Shown piece by piece: positions 41,252 through 48,272 of a stretch of 64,000 bases of DNA; within the stretch, counting starts at the first letter, position 1, and each line of letters opens with the position of its first letter. The stretch covers positions 1 to 64,000 of IMG/VR virus record IMGVR_UViG_3300048033_000857. One strand, given 5' to 3'. The translations under genes were made by a program, and so were the position numbers. This DNA is from a virus. Under the pieces are notes generated by a model. That model was not told the DNA's origin. It was given only the letters and a program-made list of their open reading frames with translations, and did not search any database.

Positions 41252-41734
41252 TTAGATATCGTAGCCTTGTGCCTTCAAGCGAGCCACTTCAAGTGTTACC
41301 TGAGTCTCCAAGTCGTCGAAGATTGGAAAGCCGTTTGCATCGTTGCCTACGTTATAACGATCGTGTACAATCCAACCTGCTGCGGTGTGCAGGTAAAAGT
41401 ATTCGCATCCGCTGTCTGTGTAGTATTCAACCATCTCCTGCACAGTGTCAAACTCTTGTGCGTCTACACGAGTCTCGCCACGGTCACGTCCGTAAAATAC
41501 AGTAACGCCTTCTTCCGGAGTGTCAAAGCTGTGTCCGCTGCCTGGCATTGGAAAAATTTCTTCTGCCATGTAGCTCTGATCGCCTAGCTCTACCATCTGC
41601 GCAATCTTGCGAGCCTGTTGGTAGTGCTCTTGCAGCGTACGGCCTGCGCCTACTACATAGCCATCATAGTGTGAATATTTTGCACGGATCTTGCCTTCTG
41701 GTGTTTTGTAACCAATTGCAGCTCTAGTTCCCAT
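41252..41734 (-). CDS. 160-residue early protein, unknown
   Basis: Begins MGTRAAIGYKTPEGKIRAKY and continues SHYDGYVVGAGRTLQEHY. This resembles phage and bacterial proteins that open MGTRxxIG and carry a (C/S)H(W/Y)DGY motif; their role is unknown. The second half is alpha/beta (VTVFYGRDRGETRVDAQEF). It is the best-conserved-looking small protein of the block. GAGGGTAC precedes the ATG. Confidence 0.68.
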   Translation of the reverse strand: MGTRAAIGYKTPEGKIRAKYSHYDGYVVGAGRTLQEHYQQARKIAQMVELGDQSYMAEEIFPMPGSGHSFDTPEEGVTVFYGRDRGETRVDAQEFDTVQEMVEYYTDSGCEYFYLHTAAGWIVHDRYNVGNDANGFPIFDDLETQVTLEVARLKAQGYDI

Positions 41735-41765
41735 TGTAGTACCCTCTTTGCTAATTTATATATAC

Positions 41766-41794
41766 ACTATAACACAGCTCTTAGACTGTGTCAA
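41766..41794 (-). promoter_or_regulatory. Early promoter
   Basis: Minus strand TTGACA (41794-41789), 17 bases, TATAGT (41771-41766); the -35 box is coding sequence for VDTV at the end of the upstream gene. Confidence 0.9.
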
Positions 41795-41990
41795 CCTCTT
41801 TTTCATACATTTCTACAGTTTCTTCAAACTGCTCTGCAAGCGAACGCAAGCTCATCATCGCAAACTCTTCTGTGATGCTGCCCGCTTCTGCTTCGTCTAG
41901 TGTCCGGATGCGTTCTGCCATCATCTCTGCGATTGCTTTATAGCTGCCACATTCACGTGCTGTCTTCATGCTGTGATCAATAAATGTCAT
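41781..41990 (-). CDS. 69-residue early protein, unknown
   Basis: A helical protein (MTFIDHSMKTARECGSYKAI, then AEQFEETVEMYEKEVDTV). GAGGGCA lies 6 bases before the ATG. The last four residues, VDTV, and the stop are encoded within the next promoter. No family recognised. Confidence 0.62.
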   Translation of the reverse strand: MTFIDHSMKTARECGSYKAIAEMMAERIRTLDEAEAGSITEEFAMMSLRSLAEQFEETVEMYEKEVDTV

Positions 41991-42021
41991 TGTGTTGCCC
42001 TCTTTGCTAATTTATATATAC

Positions 42022-42050
42022 AGTATATGATCTAACTGCGGGGTTGTCAA
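42022..42050 (-). promoter_or_regulatory. Early promoter
   Basis: Minus strand TTAGGGGTTGACA (-35 42050-42045), 17 bases, TATACT (42027-42022), for the gene starting at 41990. Confidence 0.9.
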
Positions 42051-42053
42051 CCC

Positions 42054-42332
42054 CTAATTTGCATATTCACGATTCTTTTTGAGCTGCCACTTCTCTAGCA
42101 CAGGCAAGCCAAACTCGTCCTCGTCTACGCAGACATATGCCACAGTCTTCTTGACAATACCGTAACGGTAGCCTCGCATGCCGCACACGCCTTCGCCGCC
42201 TACCCAAACCTTGTGTGGGAAGTCTTCGCACATGCTGATCGGATCGTCGTTGACACTATACTCGAAATAGTTGCCGGTGTCCCGCTCTACGAAACAACCT
42301 ATTGGATCTTTGGTGTGTGTCCAGTATGCCAT
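42054..42332 (-). CDS. 92-residue early protein, unknown
   Basis: Begins MAYWTHTKDPIGCFVERDTG and has a Gly/Cys loop (GGEGVCGMRGYRYGIVKKT), ending KWQLKKNREYAN. Its ATG overlaps the stop of the 35-residue gene (TAATG), so they are translated together; AAGGGCA is the nearest ribosome site. Function unknown. Confidence 0.62.
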   Translation of the reverse strand: MAYWTHTKDPIGCFVERDTGNYFEYSVNDDPISMCEDFPHKVWVGGEGVCGMRGYRYGIVKKTVAYVCVDEDEFGLPVLEKWQLKKNREYAN

Positions 42333-42439
42333 TACTTGTGCCCTTTCAACAGTGCGTGAATCAGTTTGGCTTCTTTGCCTTTGATGCGAGGATCTTTTTT
42401 GATCGCTTCATCTACTGCTTTCTTGTTGTAAGTTGCCAT
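42332..42439 (-). CDS. 35-residue basic early protein
   Basis: A minute lysine-rich protein (MATYNKKAVDEAIKKDPRIK, then EAKLIHALLKGHK) with GGAGGGCT ahead of its ATG and a promoter 33 bases upstream. Short charged helix, possibly nucleic-acid or RNA-polymerase binding, by analogy with tiny phage early proteins only. Confidence 0.68.
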   Translation of the reverse strand: MATYNKKAVDEAIKKDPRIKGKEAKLIHALLKGHK

Positions 42440-42471
42440 TGGAGCCCTCCGTTTGCCTAACTGTTAATAAT

Positions 42472-42500
42472 ACTATAACACCGAAGGGCTCACTTGTCAA
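42472..42500 (-). promoter_or_regulatory. Early promoter
   Basis: Minus strand GGTTGACA (-35 42500-42495), 17 bases, TATAGT (42477-42472). The TGA stop of the upstream gene is part of TTGACA. Confidence 0.9.
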
Positions 42501-42670
42501 CCTTTTTCTGCGATTTTTCTTCCGATCATGCTGAGTAGTAGACTGCGAGCAAGATCAACACGACCACAATCGATCTGACGCAACACTGCTTCAAGACTCT
42601 CCTGACTGGTGTCATAGCCACCTGCGTTAGGTTCAACTGCCCACAGCATAGGGTTCTCTGGTTTACTCAT
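42497..42670 (-). CDS. 57-residue early protein, unknown
   Basis: ATG 42670 (MSKPENPMLWAVEPNAGGYD) overlaps the end of the upstream gene by 8 bases; a longer open frame upstream is rejected. The C-terminus DLARSLLLSMIGRKIAEKG is an amphipathic helix, and the TGA stop overlaps a -35 box. No function known. Confidence 0.6.
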   Translation of the reverse strand: MSKPENPMLWAVEPNAGGYDTSQESLEAVLRQIDCGRVDLARSLLLSMIGRKIAEKG

Positions 42671-43208
42671 CTGCCATTTCTTCTTCTTTCCACATCTCGA
42701 AGTTCTCAACCAGAGCATACTCTTCGTCTAGGCGATTAAACAAGTCCGAACGCTCGTCTTCTGGCAGCTCGCATTGCTCTGTGAGGTTGTCGCAGTATTC
42801 GTCGCCACCTTCGCTATGCCAAAAGCCTGCAAAGTCCATACCAGGCTCGTGATAACTTGCCTGGATGTCACAGTTATCCATATCGTCACAGAACTGCTCG
42901 TAAGCACCAATAGGCGGAGCCCATGCACTGTCAAACCAACCAGTGATCTCGGCTGTTCCGTCTTCGTTGTCGATATACTCCAATCCTTCGTCGGAGACAT
43001 CCCACTTGGTGCCCCAACTGTTGACTCGCCACGAATACCAATCTGGACCGTCTGGGTTAGGAGCAGTTGTGCCTTCTAGCTCTTTAGGCATAGGCGCCAT
43101 TGCATTGAGTAGACCAAAGTCCTCGCCTACGTGAGCATCGTCCCACAGTTGCTTGATGGTCTCAGTTGGACCGGAGATTGTGATTGAGTTGTTGCACCAA
43201 TTTGGCAT
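42663..43208 (-). CDS. Api92-like ferredoxin-fold protein
   Basis: A 181-residue acidic protein whose opening MPNWCNNSITISGPTETI is diagnostic of the Api92/DUF1281-like family found on phages and plasmids. WRVNSWGTKWDVSDEG and GWFDSAWAPPIGAYEQF are further conserved-looking segments. Function is unknown for the family. It lies 14 bases after the 60-residue gene and shares its promoter; its ribosome site is GAGGGAG. Confidence 0.75.
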   Translation of the reverse strand: MPNWCNNSITISGPTETIKQLWDDAHVGEDFGLLNAMAPMPKELEGTTAPNPDGPDWYSWRVNSWGTKWDVSDEGLEYIDNEDGTAEITGWFDSAWAPPIGAYEQFCDDMDNCDIQASYHEPGMDFAGFWHSEGGDEYCDNLTEQCELPEDERSDLFNRLDEEYALVENFEMWKEEEMADE

Positions 43209-43222
43209 AGTAGTTCTCCCTC

Positions 43223-43405
43223 TTAGTATTCGTCGATTAAAAATGCGTCTTCGTCTTCCTGGAAGCGTTCGGAAAGCTCGTTTGCGTCTAGCATGTCTTC
43301 AACTTCGTCTGTTGACATATACTTGAGTGCCATAGTCAGCATGTCTTCTGCTGATACTAGGCCTTCTTCTACCAATGCTAGTGCTGCGTCTCTTGAATCA
43401 AACAT
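43223..43405 (-). CDS. 60-residue acidic early protein
   Basis: MFDSRDAALALVEEGLVSAE then LSERFQEDEDAFLIDEY; strongly acidic, helical. GAGGGCA lies 8 bases before the ATG. First gene of a unit including the Api92-like protein. Acidic small proteins may mimic DNA, but this is speculation. Confidence 0.62.
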   Translation of the reverse strand: MFDSRDAALALVEEGLVSAEDMLTMALKYMSTDEVEDMLDANELSERFQEDEDAFLIDEY

Positions 43406-43438
43406 ATTGTTGCCCTCTTTTGTTTAACTTATACATAC

Positions 43439-43467
43439 ACTATAGCACGGGTGTATGCAGTTGTCAA
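43439..43467 (-). promoter_or_regulatory. Early promoter
   Basis: Minus strand TTAGGGGTTGACA (-35 43467-43462), 17 bases, TATAGT (43444-43439), for the gene starting at 43405. Confidence 0.9.
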
Positions 43468-43519
43468 CCCCTAAATTAAACTTTTTTAAAGTGTGTTACA
43501 GCGGGGCCTGCGGGTGTGC

Positions 43520-43548
43520 GCACTATAGCACAGTGTGCGCTATAGTGC
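43520..43548. repeat. Palindromic hairpin of promoter-like sequence
   Basis: GCACTATAGC / GCTATAGTGC, a 10-bp stem, followed on the plus side by a T7 run and preceded by CAGCGGGGCCT. Each arm contains the TATAGTGC of the early promoters. On the plus strand it has terminator form, although no plus-strand gene ends here; it may be a vestige or a regulator site. Confidence 0.6.
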
Positions 43549-43556
43549 AAGTTTTT

Positions 43557-43829
43557 TTAACTTTCGTATTTTACTCCTACTAAGCGCAAATAGCGTCCTC
43601 CAAATGTAGTATGCACTTTGTCACATCCTACTAGCAGCTTTAACCATTTGCAGTCACCTTCTGTAAAACGTTCTCCTACAATACCAAAGCACAAGTTGCG
43701 TTTAGCTGCATCCTTAGCATTGTCTTTCCAAACTACGTTAGTCCAACTGTTCCAAAAACTAGCATTCTTTTCTGCTAGTACAGTTGCAACCAATTTACGT
43801 GCTTGTTTAGTGTTTAGTTCATAGCGCAT
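43557..43829 (-). CDS. 90-residue early protein, unknown
   Basis: ATG 43829 (MRYELNTKQARKLVATVLAE) with GGAGGGCT upstream; the longer frame is unsupported. Contains FWNSWTNVVWKDNAKDAAKR and FGGRYLRLVGVKYES. Basic, mixed alpha/beta. No family known. Confidence 0.62.
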   Translation of the reverse strand: MRYELNTKQARKLVATVLAEKNASFWNSWTNVVWKDNAKDAAKRNLCFGIVGERFTEGDCKWLKLLVGCDKVHTTFGGRYLRLVGVKYES

Positions 43830-43864
43830 ATAAAGCCCTCCATATGCTGTTACGTTATACAAGC

Positions 43865-43893
43865 ACTATAGCATAAACTACAGTGCTTGTCAA
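43865..43893 (-). promoter_or_regulatory. Early promoter
   Basis: Minus strand TTGACA (43893-43888), 17 bases, TATAGT (43870-43865), for the gene starting at 43829. Confidence 0.9.
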
Positions 43894-43905
43894 GTGTTTT
43901 TTAAA

Positions 43906-44259
43906 TTATGTTTCTAAGCTAGCAACTCCGTCGTCTTGCATGCCTTGCTCCGTAAATGTTACGTCAAAGCCTAGCGCAACACTTATGCTCTCCTCAAAGC
44001 CATCGTCTGTGTATATGCGCCAATCGCCTGTGCCGTTTGCGTTGTGCTCCACATAAATCATTGTGCTAGTGTCGCCATCCTCATATGTCATCTCATGTAC
44101 TTCCACAGCACTAACACCTACACGCAAGTCACCTGCATATCCCCATATGCTGCTGCCGTTGCACTCCGCAAAGCCGTTTGCGTCCCAACGTGTTACAACA
44201 CAGCTATAGTCTTCGTCTGCGTGTGTTGTACGTGTTGTTTTGTTTTTTAATGTAAGCAT
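43906..44259 (-). CDS. 117-residue early protein, unknown
   Basis: ATG 44259 (MLTLKNKTTRTTHADEDYSC) with GAGGGCA 5 bases upstream. Beta-rich and acidic (AVEVHEMTYEDGDTSTMIYV), ending QDDGVASLET. The frame continues upstream but into the promoter. No function recognised. Confidence 0.62.
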   Translation of the reverse strand: MLTLKNKTTRTTHADEDYSCVVTRWDANGFAECNGSSIWGYAGDLRVGVSAVEVHEMTYEDGDTSTMIYVEHNANGTGDWRIYTDDGFEESISVALGFDVTFTEQGMQDDGVASLET

Positions 44260-44294
44260 AGTTTGCCCTCTTTGCTTTGTTAACTTATACATAC

Positions 44295-44323
44295 ACTATA
44301 GCACAAGTGTGCGCTGCTGTCAA
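44295..44323 (-). promoter_or_regulatory. Early promoter
   Basis: Minus strand TTGACA (44323-44318), 17 bases, TATAGT (44300-44295), for the gene starting at 44259. Confidence 0.9.
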
Positions 44324-44351
44324 CTAAAAAATGCTAACAGCAGCAACTTTT

Positions 44352-44702
44352 TTATGCAGCAAGCGCACTAGTATACTTTGCATAGTTGTTGCGTAGTTTA
44401 GCATACTGCGGATAAGCTGCGTCTGCTTGCTGCTGTAGCTTAAACAATAGCACACTGTTAGCACTAGTGCATGTGTAGTTGGGATAGCTTTTAGCTAAGT
44501 GTATAAACTGTTTAGCGGGCACACTTGTTAGCTGCACTGTGCTTGCATGCACACGGTAGTCGCTTGCTATGCTTGCGTTAGCAAACAAATACATAGTTAC
44601 GTTTAGCATGTTAGTGTTTTTGTTTACGCTTTTAACTAGTGCTAAACGCTGTGTGTTTTTATAGTTTACTAGTACTACGCTGTTACGTTTAATGTTTTGC
44701 AT
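44352..44702 (-). CDS. 116-residue basic early protein
   Basis: ATG 44702 (MQNIKRNSVVLVNYKNTQRL) behind GAGGGCT. The sequence resembles a small beta-barrel followed by a Tyr-rich helix (LQQQADAAYPQYAKLRNNYA). The first codons MQN and the leader are nearly identical to those at 45058 and 45353, showing duplication of the 5' region. Function unknown. Confidence 0.62.
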   Translation of the reverse strand: MQNIKRNSVVLVNYKNTQRLALVKSVNKNTNMLNVTMYLFANASIASDYRVHASTVQLTSVPAKQFIHLAKSYPNYTCTSANSVLLFKLQQQADAAYPQYAKLRNNYAKYTSALAA

Positions 44703-44737
44703 ATTATAGCCCTCTATGCTGTTAACGTTATATAAAC

Positions 44738-44766
44738 AATATAGCACAAGCAGCGCACTTTGTAAA
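44738..44766 (-). promoter_or_regulatory. Early promoter, weaker variant
   Basis: Minus strand TTTACA (44766-44761), 17 bases, TATATT (44743-44738), for the gene starting at 44702. Confidence 0.75.
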
Positions 44767-44794
44767 GTAAAAAATGCGCTGCTGTGTAAGTTTT

Positions 44795-45058
44795 TTATGC
44801 TAGTGCTTCAAATGCTTCATCTATTATATTATGCGCACTTGCGTCACTTGCAAAGCCCTCTTCTTCTGCAAAATCTATGCTGCTGCTACACATAATAACG
44901 TCTGTAAGCACATTAACGTTATGTGTTAAAAACACTTGCACAAGTGCGTCTGCTGTTTGTACGTCTGTTGCTACAACTGTGTTATTTACAGTTACAACAA
45001 TTGCAGCGTTGCAAGCGTTTAAAAATACGTTGTTTGTTTTTGTAGTTGTGTTTTGCAT
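44795..45058 (-). CDS. 87-residue early protein, unknown
   Basis: ATG 45058 (MQNTTTKTNNVFLNACNAAI) with GAGGGCT. Val/Thr/Asn-rich beta half (VVTVNNTVVATDVQTADALV), acidic helical end (IDEAFEALA). The leader and MQN start are shared with two neighbours. No known domain. Confidence 0.6.
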   Translation of the reverse strand: MQNTTTKTNNVFLNACNAAIVVTVNNTVVATDVQTADALVQVFLTHNVNVLTDVIMCSSSIDFAEEEGFASDASAHNIIDEAFEALA

Positions 45059-45093
45059 ATTATAGCCCTCTATGCTTGTTAACTTATACATAC

Positions 45094-45122
45094 ACTATAG
45101 CATTAAAAGTGTAGTTTGTAAA
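45094..45122 (-). promoter_or_regulatory. Early promoter, weaker variant
   Basis: Minus strand TTTACA (45122-45117), 17 bases, TATAGT (45099-45094), for the gene starting at 45058. Confidence 0.8.
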
Positions 45123-45138
45123 GAGAAAAGTTTTGTTT

Positions 45139-45180
45139 AAAAACAAGCACTTAGCATTTTTCTTGTAAGTGCTTGTTTTT
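45139..45180 (-). terminator. Strong terminator, probably bidirectional
   Basis: A 15-bp stem AAAAACAAGCACTTA / TAAGTGCTTGTTTTT with a 12-base loop, five bases after the stop of the 55-residue gene at 45186. The A and T runs on both sides allow termination in either direction. Confidence 0.88.
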
Positions 45181-45185
45181 GTTAG

Positions 45186-45353
45186 TTAAATTTCCTCTAA
45201 GCAGCGTTCTACTGTGTCTACTACAACGTAAGCGTCTGCTGCTGCGTTAAGCAGTACTAGTGCTTTTTGTGCTTCTTCAAATGTAGCAAAAGCACTAGCA
45301 ACGCCTGTTGTTAAGTTACAAATAAAGTACGGAAAGTTTACAACGTTTTGCAT
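45186..45353 (-). CDS. 55-residue early protein
   Basis: Reads MQNVVNFPYFICNLTTGVAS, then TFEEAQKALVLLNAAADAYV and CLEEI. It looks like a small strand-strand-helix fold. GAGGGTATAAT precedes the ATG. It has its own promoter and its own terminator, an isolated single-gene unit. Function unknown. Confidence 0.66.
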   Translation of the reverse strand: MQNVVNFPYFICNLTTGVASAFATFEEAQKALVLLNAAADAYVVVDTVERCLEEI

Positions 45354-45387
45354 ATTATACCCTCTATGCTGTTTAAGTTATACATAC

Positions 45388-45416
45388 ACTATAGCACAAA
45401 CGGACACAGCTGTCAA
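45388..45416 (-). promoter_or_regulatory. Early promoter
   Basis: Minus strand TTGACA (45416-45411), 17 bases, TATAGT (45393-45388), for the gene starting at 45353. Confidence 0.9.
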
Positions 45417-45498
45417 CTACTAAATGCATTTAAACGAACAAAAGAACCCTTTGTTTTCAATAGGTTAGCACCTAAAGATTCCTAACGATATCAAACGG

Positions 45499-45831
45499 TT
45501 ACATGCTCCAGTATGTCTCGCTGCTAGGTGACATGTAGTTGGGTGTGTTAACTGGCTCCATAAACTCTTTGCCACCAAACCCCTCTAGCACACGGCGCAG
45601 CACTTTCTTCTCTATAGTAGTGTGGAAATAGTCTGCCTCTGCTATACCATAACGGAACACAGCATGATTCGGATCAGTCTTCAACAACCCCTCTGCCTTT
45701 GCAATTCGAGTGACTGCTGCCTTCGCTGCTGCCATTGTCTTGTAGCTGCAACGGTGATCCGGACGAGCAATACCTGTGCGATCTGGCTTGCCAATAATGT
45801 AGGTTGAAGTCTTTTCATATACGTAGTACAT
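45499..45831 (-). CDS. 110-residue early protein, unknown
   Basis: Starts MYYVYEKTSTYIIGKPDRTG with a basic Cys/His stretch, then the helix MAAAKAAVTRIAKAEGLLKT and DYFHTTIEKKVLRRVLEGFG. GAGGGCA lies 7 bases upstream. The layout resembles small phage DNA- or RNA-binding proteins, without a named family. Confidence 0.63.
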   Translation of the reverse strand: MYYVYEKTSTYIIGKPDRTGIARPDHRCSYKTMAAAKAAVTRIAKAEGLLKTDPNHAVFRYGIAEADYFHTTIEKKVLRRVLEGFGGKEFMEPVNTPNYMSPSSETYWSM

Positions 45832-45865
45832 AGTAGTGCCCTCTTTGTTTCTAACTTATACATAC

Positions 45866-45894
45866 ACTATACAGTCATACTAGCACCTTGTCAA
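45866..45894 (-). promoter_or_regulatory. Early promoter
   Basis: Minus strand TTGACA (45894-45889), 17 bases, TATAGT (45871-45866), inside the final codons of the upstream gene, where TTGACA encodes Leu-Thr. Confidence 0.9.
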
Positions 45895-46047
45895 CCGATA
45901 TTTTCGTTTGAGTTCACTAAAATTCCCTCTCACATACTCATCGAACGTATACGGCTGAGTCTGACGCCATGCTTCCCATTCATCTCGGTTCTCCCAATAC
46001 TGAGTCCACAGATAGGCACGAAAAGGTTTCAATTTAAATTTATTCAT
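45880..46047 (-). CDS. 55-residue early protein, first gene of the minus block
   Basis: ATG 46047 (MNKFKLKPFRAYLWTQYWEN) behind GAGGAG; an upstream open frame runs into the promoter. Rich in Trp, Arg and Tyr (DEWEAWRQTQPYTFDEYV), ending KYRLTRC across the next promoter. Basic and aromatic, perhaps nucleic-acid binding. No homologue recognised. Confidence 0.62.
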   Translation of the reverse strand: MNKFKLKPFRAYLWTQYWENRDEWEAWRQTQPYTFDEYVRGNFSELKRKYRLTRC

Positions 46048-46076
46048 CAGTTTCTCCTCTACACTGTAGTATATAT

Positions 46077-46105
46077 AGTATACAACCAAACGACACCTTT
46101 GTCAA
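46077..46105 (-). promoter_or_regulatory. Early promoter, first of the minus block
   Basis: Minus strand TTGACA (46105-46100), 17 bases, TATACT (46082-46077), for the gene starting at 46047. Confidence 0.88.
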
Positions 46106-46804
46106 GACCACAAGCAGCGGGGCCTATAGTATGTTCGAACTGCTCTATAGTGTATAGTTCATCCTATACACGCACTCGACACTATAAGTCATTGATATCA
46201 TTACACTATACACTATAGTAGAGTCACAGTGCGTGTATAGTGTGTATAGTGTGTATAGTGTGTATATAGAGGCCTCTGGCCGAACGGTAGTAAGTGTTTG
46301 AATAATAAGGGAATTATATACACACTCAAAACCGGCCTACAGCAGCGGGGCCTAGTAGGATCTAGAGTGGATTTATGGTAGAGATGGTTCAGGTTTTGGA
46401 TGAATTGGTGTGAATAAACCATTGATTTTTATACACTTTGGTGTACAATAACGCTAGGTTTTTATACACCATCTCGCGGTGACGAGAGGCATAGTTTAAA
46501 TACTTTTCGACCCATTTCTGTACGTCTAATATCTGTATGTTTTTGTACACCCTGTTAGATTATTCACGCATAATGCACACACAACCTAGCAGCGGGGCCT
46601 CTACACTAGCATGAGAGTGTGCAGCCACGCTCGCACAAGTGTCTCACTCTACTATAGTGTATAGTGTGTATAGTGCGCTACTGCTACTACTACTACTACT
46701 ACTGTAGTCTATAGTGTATAGCGTATATGCGTTAACCGTAGTGTATAGTTCGAACTCATCTATATACGTGCGCATGTATAGTGTGTGATCTAGCAGCGGG
46801 GTCT
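46106..46804. repeat. Non-coding repeat zone with GCAGCGGGGCCT units
   Basis: About 700 bases without a credible gene. GCAGCGGGGCC/TCT occurs at 46114, 46342, 46589 and 46793, dividing the zone into units of 204-247 bases; a fifth core copy is at 43499. A 9-base tandem TGTATAGTG is repeated nearly four times (46234-46266). A CTA repeat is at 46678-46703, and many TATAGTGTATAG elements echo the early -10 region. A TCTCG/CGAGA hairpin lies near 46472. It could be an origin, a protein-binding array or debris of promoter duplications. Confidence 0.7.
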
Positions 46805-47026
46805 TTATCGATATTTGTCTGCTGGATTATCACACACTGTACTATCTGATTGTTCGCACAGTTTAAATGTAAGAGCTTTGCGTGGACCACGGGTTGTGTT
46901 TAGTGTGACTTCTCCACTCTTTTCATGAAACTCTATCTTAGTTATAGTTGCACGATCATTGTTAGGACCTACTAATATCTCTTGTCCTAGCTCTAGATTT
47001 AGATTGATAGTTCTCAGTGTTGCCAT
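46805..47026 (-). CDS. 73-residue protein of unknown function
   Basis: MATLRTINLNLELGQEILVG, then TITKIEFHEKSGEVTLNTTR and a Cys pair near the end (KLCEQSDSTVCDN). Beta-rich, perhaps a small barrel. AAGGAG lies 8 bases before the ATG, and an ATAAATAT late-type element precedes it, so it is regulated unlike the early block beside it. Confidence 0.6.
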   Translation of the reverse strand: MATLRTINLNLELGQEILVGPNNDRATITKIEFHEKSGEVTLNTTRGPRKALTFKLCEQSDSTVCDNPADKYR

Positions 47027-47050
47027 GGGAAGTCTCCTTGTTTACTACTA

Positions 47051-47058
47051 ATATTTAT
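47051..47058 (-). promoter_or_regulatory. Late-promoter-like ATAAATAT
   Basis: ATAAATAT on the minus strand, 25 bases before the ATG of the 73-residue gene. It partly faces the plus-strand promoter at 47072. Confidence 0.5.
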
Positions 47059-47071
47059 TGACACATTCAGC

Positions 47072-47099
47072 TTGACAATCTAAATCTAGACACTATAAT
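47072..47099 (+). promoter_or_regulatory. Sigma70-type promoter for the radical SAM operon
   Basis: TTGACA (47072-47077), 16 bases, TATAAT (47094-47099), followed by an AAAGGAG site before ATG 47123. The perfect boxes suggest early expression of the 47.1-50.5 kb operon. Confidence 0.85.
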
Positions 47100-47122
47100 A
47101 AGTAGTACAAAGGAGTGGATAT

Positions 47123-47404
47123 ATGTATGAATCGATCAATGATGTTGTAGAGGGCACAAGTGTTGCTTGTAAGTTTCGAGTGGAGACTATGTTGGATACC
47201 CTAGGTCGTCCGGCACCAAATCTTTCGGACACGCCCTTGGCAGGGGTTGGAGTCTATGAGAGCTTGGGCGTTATTATGCAGCGTGATCATGCTCAGGGTG
47301 TGGTCAAGCTAGAAGACACAGCAAGCAAACGTCAGTTTGTTGTGGAGTATGCCAACATATGGGACATCGATGACGTTGAGTGGCAGGACCCATTGGATGG
47401 CTAG
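47123..47404 (+). CDS. 93-residue protein, first gene of the radical SAM operon
   Basis: MYESINDVVEGTSVACKFRV, then LAGVGVYESLGVIMQRDHAQ and an acidic end (DIDDVEWQDPLDG). Beta-rich, possibly a small SH3-like barrel. AAAGGAG lies 9 bases upstream. Its stop lies inside the next gene, so the two are coupled. No function known. Confidence 0.62.
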   Translation: MYESINDVVEGTSVACKFRVETMLDTLGRPAPNLSDTPLAGVGVYESLGVIMQRDHAQGVVKLEDTASKRQFVVEYANIWDIDDVEWQDPLDG

Positions 47405-48272
47405 ACGTGTTGAAATACACACTGATAGCTCTTGCGTAGAGTTTGAGTTGGCTGATACCTCAGCTGCAAACGCTTGGTTTGACTATGCACGTGATGTGGT
47501 TAGATACACCACCAACAGTTTTTATTGTACGCATGTGTGGAGAGAAGCAGCCACAAGTGCAGAGCAGACCAATTGGCAGCAGATCAAACGTTTGACACAG
47601 GAGCTAGACCATCACATTCAAACACTAGTACGTCACACAGGTCAAGACTATGCCAGTGTGAAGGCTGCAATTCGCAGTCTAGAGTCACAGCCCACACAAG
47701 CAGCCTGCAACACCATACACAGATTGTTTACCAGTGTGTGTCAATCAGGGCAATTAGCAGAGCACAACTCAGCTGACCTAGAACAGAGTGTACACGCTAT
47801 CAATGGTTGTGTACACGAGATAGAAGTCAGCTTTGGTCAACCCTTGCGTGAGCAATGGGATGGCAGAGTATTTCAAGTGTTGTTCACCGACGCACTCACA
47901 CGTGAAGGCGTGGACTTTAGTGTGTGGAACACCAGCCTTAGACATCAACAGTTTGATCATCGCACTCAAAACACTGACTATGATGTGTGGCTCAATGACG
48001 ACATATTGGGCAAAGATCTACCCAGATGTTTTCTTGATCAAGATGACCCTTGCGAATCAGACATCACAGGCAATCAGTTTCTAACACCCAGCCTTTATTT
48101 CGATCTAGATCGACACTATCATCGTATAGTAACAAGCCCAGAGTTTAACACATGGCTGGACGATACCAAGTGTGGCAAAACACTAGACAGATGGCCCTTG
48201 GGCACCATTACTAACATAACACAACTGCCTGAGGAATACACTCAGGTCTTGGAGTATAAATTTTATGACTGA
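47397..48272 (+). CDS. Unknown protein preceding the twitch radical SAM pair
   Basis: A 291-residue protein from ATG 47397 (MARRVEIHTDSSCVEFELAD); the longer open frame upstream overlaps the previous gene. Rich in His, Thr, Gln and Cys. It contains many amphipathic helices (AWFDYARDVVRYTTNSFYC, ELDHHIQTLVRHTGQDYA) and strands such as WDGRVFQVLFTDAL. It overlaps the first radical SAM gene by 8 bases. It could be a substrate-recognition partner or a precursor protein; both are guesses. Confidence 0.55.
   Translation: MARRVEIHTDSSCVEFELADTSAANAWFDYARDVVRYTTNSFYCTHVWREAATSAEQTNWQQIKRLTQELDHHIQTLVRHTGQDYASVKAAIRSLESQPTQAACNTIHRLFTSVCQSGQLAEHNSADLEQSVHAINGCVHEIEVSFGQPLREQWDGRVFQVLFTDALTREGVDFSVWNTSLRHQQFDHRTQNTDYDVWLNDDILGKDLPRCFLDQDDPCESDITGNQFLTPSLYFDLDRHYHRIVTSPEFNTWLDDTKCGKTLDRWPLGTITNITQLPEEYTQVLEYKFYD

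Noticed and set aside
41171-41587. 138-codon plus-strand frame
   Set aside because: Antisense to the 160-residue early gene, which has promoter and ribosome site.
46213-46422. 69-codon minus-strand frame
   Set aside because: Encoded by the TGTATAGTG tandem repeat (YTHYTHYT); no ribosome site.
46234-46703. CRISPR array in the repeat zone
   Set aside because: Repeats are short, A+T-rich tandems or widely spaced GC motifs without unique equal-length spacers, and no cas gene is seen.
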